From the NCBI GenBank assembly GCA_003486665.1, contig DNGF01000266.1, forward strand, positions 1-8,034: a stretch of DNA of 8,034 bases, given 5' to 3'. Below, one piece after another: positions 5,641 through 8,034 of this stretch. The notes under the pieces were generated by a model. It made no database searches. It saw only the letters and a list, made by a program, of their open reading frames with translations, and was not told the origin of the DNA. The first letter of the stretch is position 1; each line of letters begins with the position of its first letter. This stretch comes from Oscillospiraceae bacterium. Its GTDB lineage: Bacteria; Bacillota; Clostridia; Oscillospirales; Acutalibacteraceae. A program made the translations under genes and the position numbers.

Positions 5641-6901
5641 ATATGCACTTGTATTCTTTTGAATTGATGATTACTTTTATGTTGTTTTCCGCCTGTCCGT
5701 CGATATCAAAGCTCGGCATAAAGTCCGTAATATCGGTGTTCTTCATGTTTTTTTCAAAGCTGAATTCAATCTGCTTTTCATTGTTAAAAATTTTTATCTG
5801 ACCTTTTTTCAGGAAGAAGAACACGGGCGACATAAGCTTCGCTCTGCCGTCTTTCACATTGAGCCTGATCCTTTTCGTTGAATAGAGCATTCTGCCGTTC
5901 GACACGATGCCGAATTCATCCTTGCCGCAAAGAACGATCGGATGGCTGTTCGGGCGGCGCATAAGCCAGTAGAAAAGCTGCTGCTCGGAAACAGACGGGT
6001 GCAGAACGATCGTATCCTCCTCGATTTTCGCAAGCAGGCGGTCAATACGCAAATTCGCCTTTTCCCACTCCTCACCGTCAAGATGAACGGGCAAAAGCTT
6101 GCCGTCCTTGAGCTTCCAGCGCAGATCGTTAAATACAATTCCCTGGTAATAGGTCGGAACAAATCTGCCGAAGCTTTCGAAAAGCTGCTCATAAAAATCC
6201 ATTGAGGTATCAAAAATATTTTCGGGCAAAAATTTTGTCGAAACAATGCTGTCAACATTATCTCGGTTGTAGATGTATTCGCCCTCGGCACAGAAGCCGA
6301 TCTTCATCTTTTCTCGCAGGACCTCACAGCAGTATTTTTCGTCCTCATGTCTGAAATTCTCGGTGGTATCAAACAGAAGATTATCCTCTCCCCTGTTTTT
6401 GATGCAGATATTGACGTTCGTCTGCGTAATGTAACGGTTTTTCGGATCTGTAAGGTCATAAACGCCCGTCTTGGTCAGCGTTCTGTATCTGTAATGAACG
6501 ATTACGGGCCGCTCGTTAAAATAGTGAATGATTCTGTATGTCACCAGGTCAACCTCATCATACACCGTGTCAAAAAAATCGGTCACCGATTTGATCGTAT
6601 CGTTTCTGAGCCTGTCGTCCGAATCAAGAAAGAAAATGTATTTTCCGTTGGATCTTGCCAACGCATAATTTCTTGTTTTCGAAAGCCCCTCGTTCTCCTT
6701 TGAATAAAAGCGGATATTCGTATATTTTTCGGCAAAGCTTTTGCAGATCGCCTCGCTGTTATCCGTTGAGCCGTCATTGACAAGAACGACCTCGATGTTT
6801 TCAAAGCCGACGGTCTGTTCGGTCAGAGATAGAATACAGTCCTCAAGGTATTTTTCGACATCGTAAACAGGCACTATCACCGTTGCCCTGTATTCAGCCA
6901 T
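5639..6901 (-). CDS. Family 2 glycosyltransferase (GT-A fold) with C-terminal extension
   Basis: This enzyme would transfer a sugar from a nucleotide-sugar donor, most likely to a cell-surface polysaccharide, teichoic acid or glycolipid; acceptor and sugar cannot be read from sequence. The 420 residues begin with a complete GT2 catalytic domain: TVIVPVYDVEKYLEDCILSL (7-26), VNDGSTDNSE (41-50), KENEGLSKTRN (68-78), the DxD metal site in FFLDSDD (90-96), and RHEDEKY (184-190), which carries the candidate catalytic acid/base, followed by GFCAEGEYIYNR. After about residue 220 comes a helical part and a beta-rich C-terminus (320-420) without a recognised domain. There is no signal peptide or membrane span, so it is cytoplasmic or peripheral. 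Start is ATG at 6901, not the in-frame GTG at 6910, because GGAGGTGA (6907-6914) contains that GTG and is ideally spaced from the ATG. It overlaps the upstream gene by 8 nt. Confidence 0.9.
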   Translation of the reverse strand: MAEYRATVIVPVYDVEKYLEDCILSLTEQTVGFENIEVVLVNDGSTDNSEAICKSFAEKYTNIRFYSKENEGLSKTRNYALARSNGKYIFFLDSDDRLRNDTIKSVTDFFDTVYDEVDLVTYRIIHYFNERPVIVHYRYRTLTKTGVYDLTDPKNRYITQTNVNICIKNRGEDNLLFDTTENFRHEDEKYCCEVLREKMKIGFCAEGEYIYNRDNVDSIVSTKFLPENIFDTSMDFYEQLFESFGRFVPTYYQGIVFNDLRWKLKDGKLLPVHLDGEEWEKANLRIDRLLAKIEEDTIVLHPSVSEQQLFYWLMRRPNSHPIVLCGKDEFGIVSNGRMLYSTKRIRLNVKDGRAKLMSPVFFFLKKGQIKIFNNEKQIEFSFEKNMKNTDITDFMPSFDIDGQAENNIKVIINSKEYKCI

Positions 6902-7928
6902 TGAAGTCACCTCCGAGCTTGCGCCTGCAAAGCTCGCAGAGCTTGTCCCTGAAGAAGCCCGGCTTCATTCGATAGGCTTTGAAATAGACATACGCGAATA
7001 TGCACCTCTTAAGGTCAGCGGCGCTGAATTTGCCCGAATAGAAGCTCGTGACCGCGTCCTCGGCTTTCAGCGGCATAACGATCTCGGTATAGCCGACATT
7101 CGTTGCCATTCTGCGGAAATCCTCAATGCGGATATCGGTCTTAAGCAGCTCGGCATCCCAGCCGTAGACCTCCTTGAACCACGCGCACACGGCATAGTCG
7201 CCCATGAACGGGAGCAGAACGCTTCTGAGCATTTCGAAGCTTTCCTTTTGCTCGCATGAGCCGAAAACCGCCATAACGTTTCGGATGTAGAAGAGAGTTA
7301 CCTTATCGCTTGCCGTCTGCGAGAAAAGCCACGAATAGCTTTCAAGACTCGCAATATCCTCGGCGCCGGCAGATGCTTCCGGCACAGCCGATATATTGAG
7401 CAGGGTTTCATGTATGGTTTTTATTTCGTCATATCTCGCGTAATCGGCAATCATATTCATTAAAGAAAAGGACGTACCGCTCACGGGCAGAATTTGATTT
7501 TTCTGCACCGTTTCCGTGTTCATCATACAGCAGAAATACCCGTTTTTCGATGCGATTTCATCAAAGCAGTAATCGGCGGAAAATAAATTTCCGACAACTC
7601 CCGATCCGTTAAACGTACACGCTCCCCTTGCGAGCATAGCGGCAAAGGCATCGGAGGAATAGCTTATGCCGACATCGGAGAAAAGAATGTAATCTCCCCC
7701 GGCGTCCGAAATTGCCTTTTTGACCGCGTTCCCCTTATCCTGCGACGGAAACACCTTGACCCTTGCCAGAACGCTCTCTTCAAGCGAACTGAGCTTTTCG
7801 GGATCTATCTTTTCACAAATCAAAGCCTCGACCTCGGCATCCTGAGAAAAAACGTTGTTCATCCAGCATACGAGCTTATCCTCATCCGTCACACGAGGTA
7901 AAATCACGCTTATATTATAATTGCCCAT
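6894..7928 (-). CDS. Degenerate GT-A-like protein, partner of the glycosyltransferase
   Basis: The 344-residue first gene of the pair begins like a GT2 enzyme: YNISVILPRVTDEDKLVCW (4-22) corresponds to the first strand and helix, and KGNAVKKAISDAGGDYILFS (65-84) to the helix and strand before the metal site. Key residues are absent, however. FSDVGISYS (83-91) stands where DxD is expected, keeping only D85, and ALICEKIDPEKL (35-46) stands where VNDGSTD is expected. The remainder (about 100-344) is mostly helical, Cys-rich at CCMM (133-136) and basic at the end (CRRKLGGDF), with no recognised domain and no membrane span. It could be a non-catalytic partner, a scaffold for a surface-polymer complex, or a divergent enzyme. 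CTCCTT at 7939-7944 (AAGGAG on the - strand) sits 10 nt before the ATG, supporting this start. The frame is intact over its whole length, so it is not an obvious pseudogene. Fold relation is likely; function unknown. Confidence 0.65.
   Translation of the reverse strand: MGNYNISVILPRVTDEDKLVCWMNNVFSQDAEVEALICEKIDPEKLSSLEESVLARVKVFPSQDKGNAVKKAISDAGGDYILFSDVGISYSSDAFAAMLARGACTFNGSGVVGNLFSADYCFDEIASKNGYFCCMMNTETVQKNQILPVSGTSFSLMNMIADYARYDEIKTIHETLLNISAVPEASAGAEDIASLESYSWLFSQTASDKVTLFYIRNVMAVFGSCEQKESFEMLRSVLLPFMGDYAVCAWFKEVYGWDAELLKTDIRIEDFRRMATNVGYTEIVMPLKAEDAVTSFYSGKFSAADLKRCIFAYVYFKAYRMKPGFFRDKLCELCRRKLGGDFNG
6907..6914 (-). promoter_or_regulatory. Ribosome binding site of the second glycosyltransferase
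   Basis: GGAGGTGA on the - strand is fully complementary to the 16S 3' end and lies 5 nt before ATG at 6901, inside the end of the upstream gene. It fixes the start of the downstream gene. Confidence 0.85.
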
Positions 7929-7938
7929 GCAAACTCTT

Positions 7939-7944
7939 CTCCTT
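7939..7944 (-). promoter_or_regulatory. Ribosome binding site of the GT-A-like gene
   Basis: AAGGAG on the - strand lies 10 nt upstream of the ATG at 7928, within an AT-rich leader. Confidence 0.75.
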
Positions 7945-7962
7945 GTTTAAATAAATTTTAAG
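7945..7962 (-). promoter_or_regulatory. Possible -10 region for the glycosyltransferase pair
   Basis: On the - strand TAAAAT (7955-7960) within an AT-rich stretch resembles a -10 box, but no good -35 box lies 16-18 nt upstream. A promoter must lie here or beyond the window edge if the pair is transcribed on its own. Weak evidence. Confidence 0.22.
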
Positions 7963-7976
7963 GCAACACCGAACAA
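7960..7976 (+). repeat. Direct repeat copy 2 (17 nt)
   Basis: AAGGCAACACCGAACAA differs from copy 1 at 5571-5587 in two of 17 positions. It lies in the leader of the glycosyltransferase pair. Downstream, GCCTT at 7989-7993 is an inverted match to its first five bases, and GGCG/CGCC (7982-7991) forms a tiny palindrome, so the repeat may extend to or beyond the window edge as a structured element. Confidence 0.55.
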
Positions 7977-8034
7977 ATTACGGCGCTCGCCTTGACTGAA
8001 TCTGTTTTCGACATATTTCACAACTTTTTTGACC

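Noticed and set aside
6347..6703. 118-codon + strand frame inside the glycosyltransferase gene
   Set aside because: It is antisense to the catalytic part of a clear GT2 enzyme and shows no recognisable features.
6908..6910. GTG as start of the second glycosyltransferase
   Set aside because: The GTG is part of the Shine-Dalgarno sequence GGAGGTGA itself; ATG at 6901 is correctly spaced.
1..8034. tRNA genes, CRISPR arrays, insertion sequences or transposase genes
   Set aside because: By eye I found no cloverleaf-like sequence, no regularly spaced repeats and no transposase motifs in this window.

Overview
The window holds the end of a phage-type packaging and head-assembly operon on the + strand (1-5560), followed by two overlapping glycosyltransferase-family genes on the - strand (5639-7928). 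A shared terminator lies between the two blocks. Strong AGGAGG-type ribosome binding sites, roughly balanced base composition, tight overlaps and GTG/TTG starts suggest a low-to-mid GC Gram-positive anaerobe of the Clostridia, perhaps a gut Oscillospiraceae/Ruminococcus-like bacterium. That assignment is an inference; no taxonomic marker gene is present.

Region 1 (1-5560) reads in the usual HK97-type order: terminase large subunit (C-terminal part only), portal, prohead protease with a scaffold-like tail, major capsid protein, head-tail adaptor, head-closure-like protein, and a last protein that joins a connector/tail-terminator-like half to a tail-fibre-like half. Together these would package DNA (terminase and portal), build and mature the shell (protease, scaffold, capsid) and close the neck. 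From the portal onward the genes overlap or are separated by at most about 12 nt, so they look like one translationally coupled operon. The only sizeable internal gap, between terminase and portal, contains a good hairpin.

The head operon stops without any major tail protein, tape measure, baseplate, lysis or integrase gene in view, and runs straight into a terminator. This fits an eroded prophage, a head-only mobile element such as a capsid-forming satellite that borrows tails, or a rearranged phage. The window alone cannot separate these.

Region 2 (5561-5638) is a short intergenic stretch with a hairpin usable as a terminator from both sides. It is better paired and has a cleaner T-tract when read on the - strand. 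A 17-nt sequence beside it recurs, with 15 of 17 matches and in the same orientation, upstream of the glycosyltransferase pair at 7960-7976, so the two genes are bracketed by copies of a repeat.

Region 3 (5639-7928, - strand) encodes first a GT-A-like protein that has lost the canonical metal and nucleotide-sugar motifs, then a normal family 2 glycosyltransferase. The two overlap by 8 nt and probably act together on a cell-surface polymer. They may be chromosomal neighbours of the element or cargo carried by it. Region 4 (7929-8034) is the leader of this pair, with a clear ribosome binding site, an AT-rich stretch and the second repeat copy.
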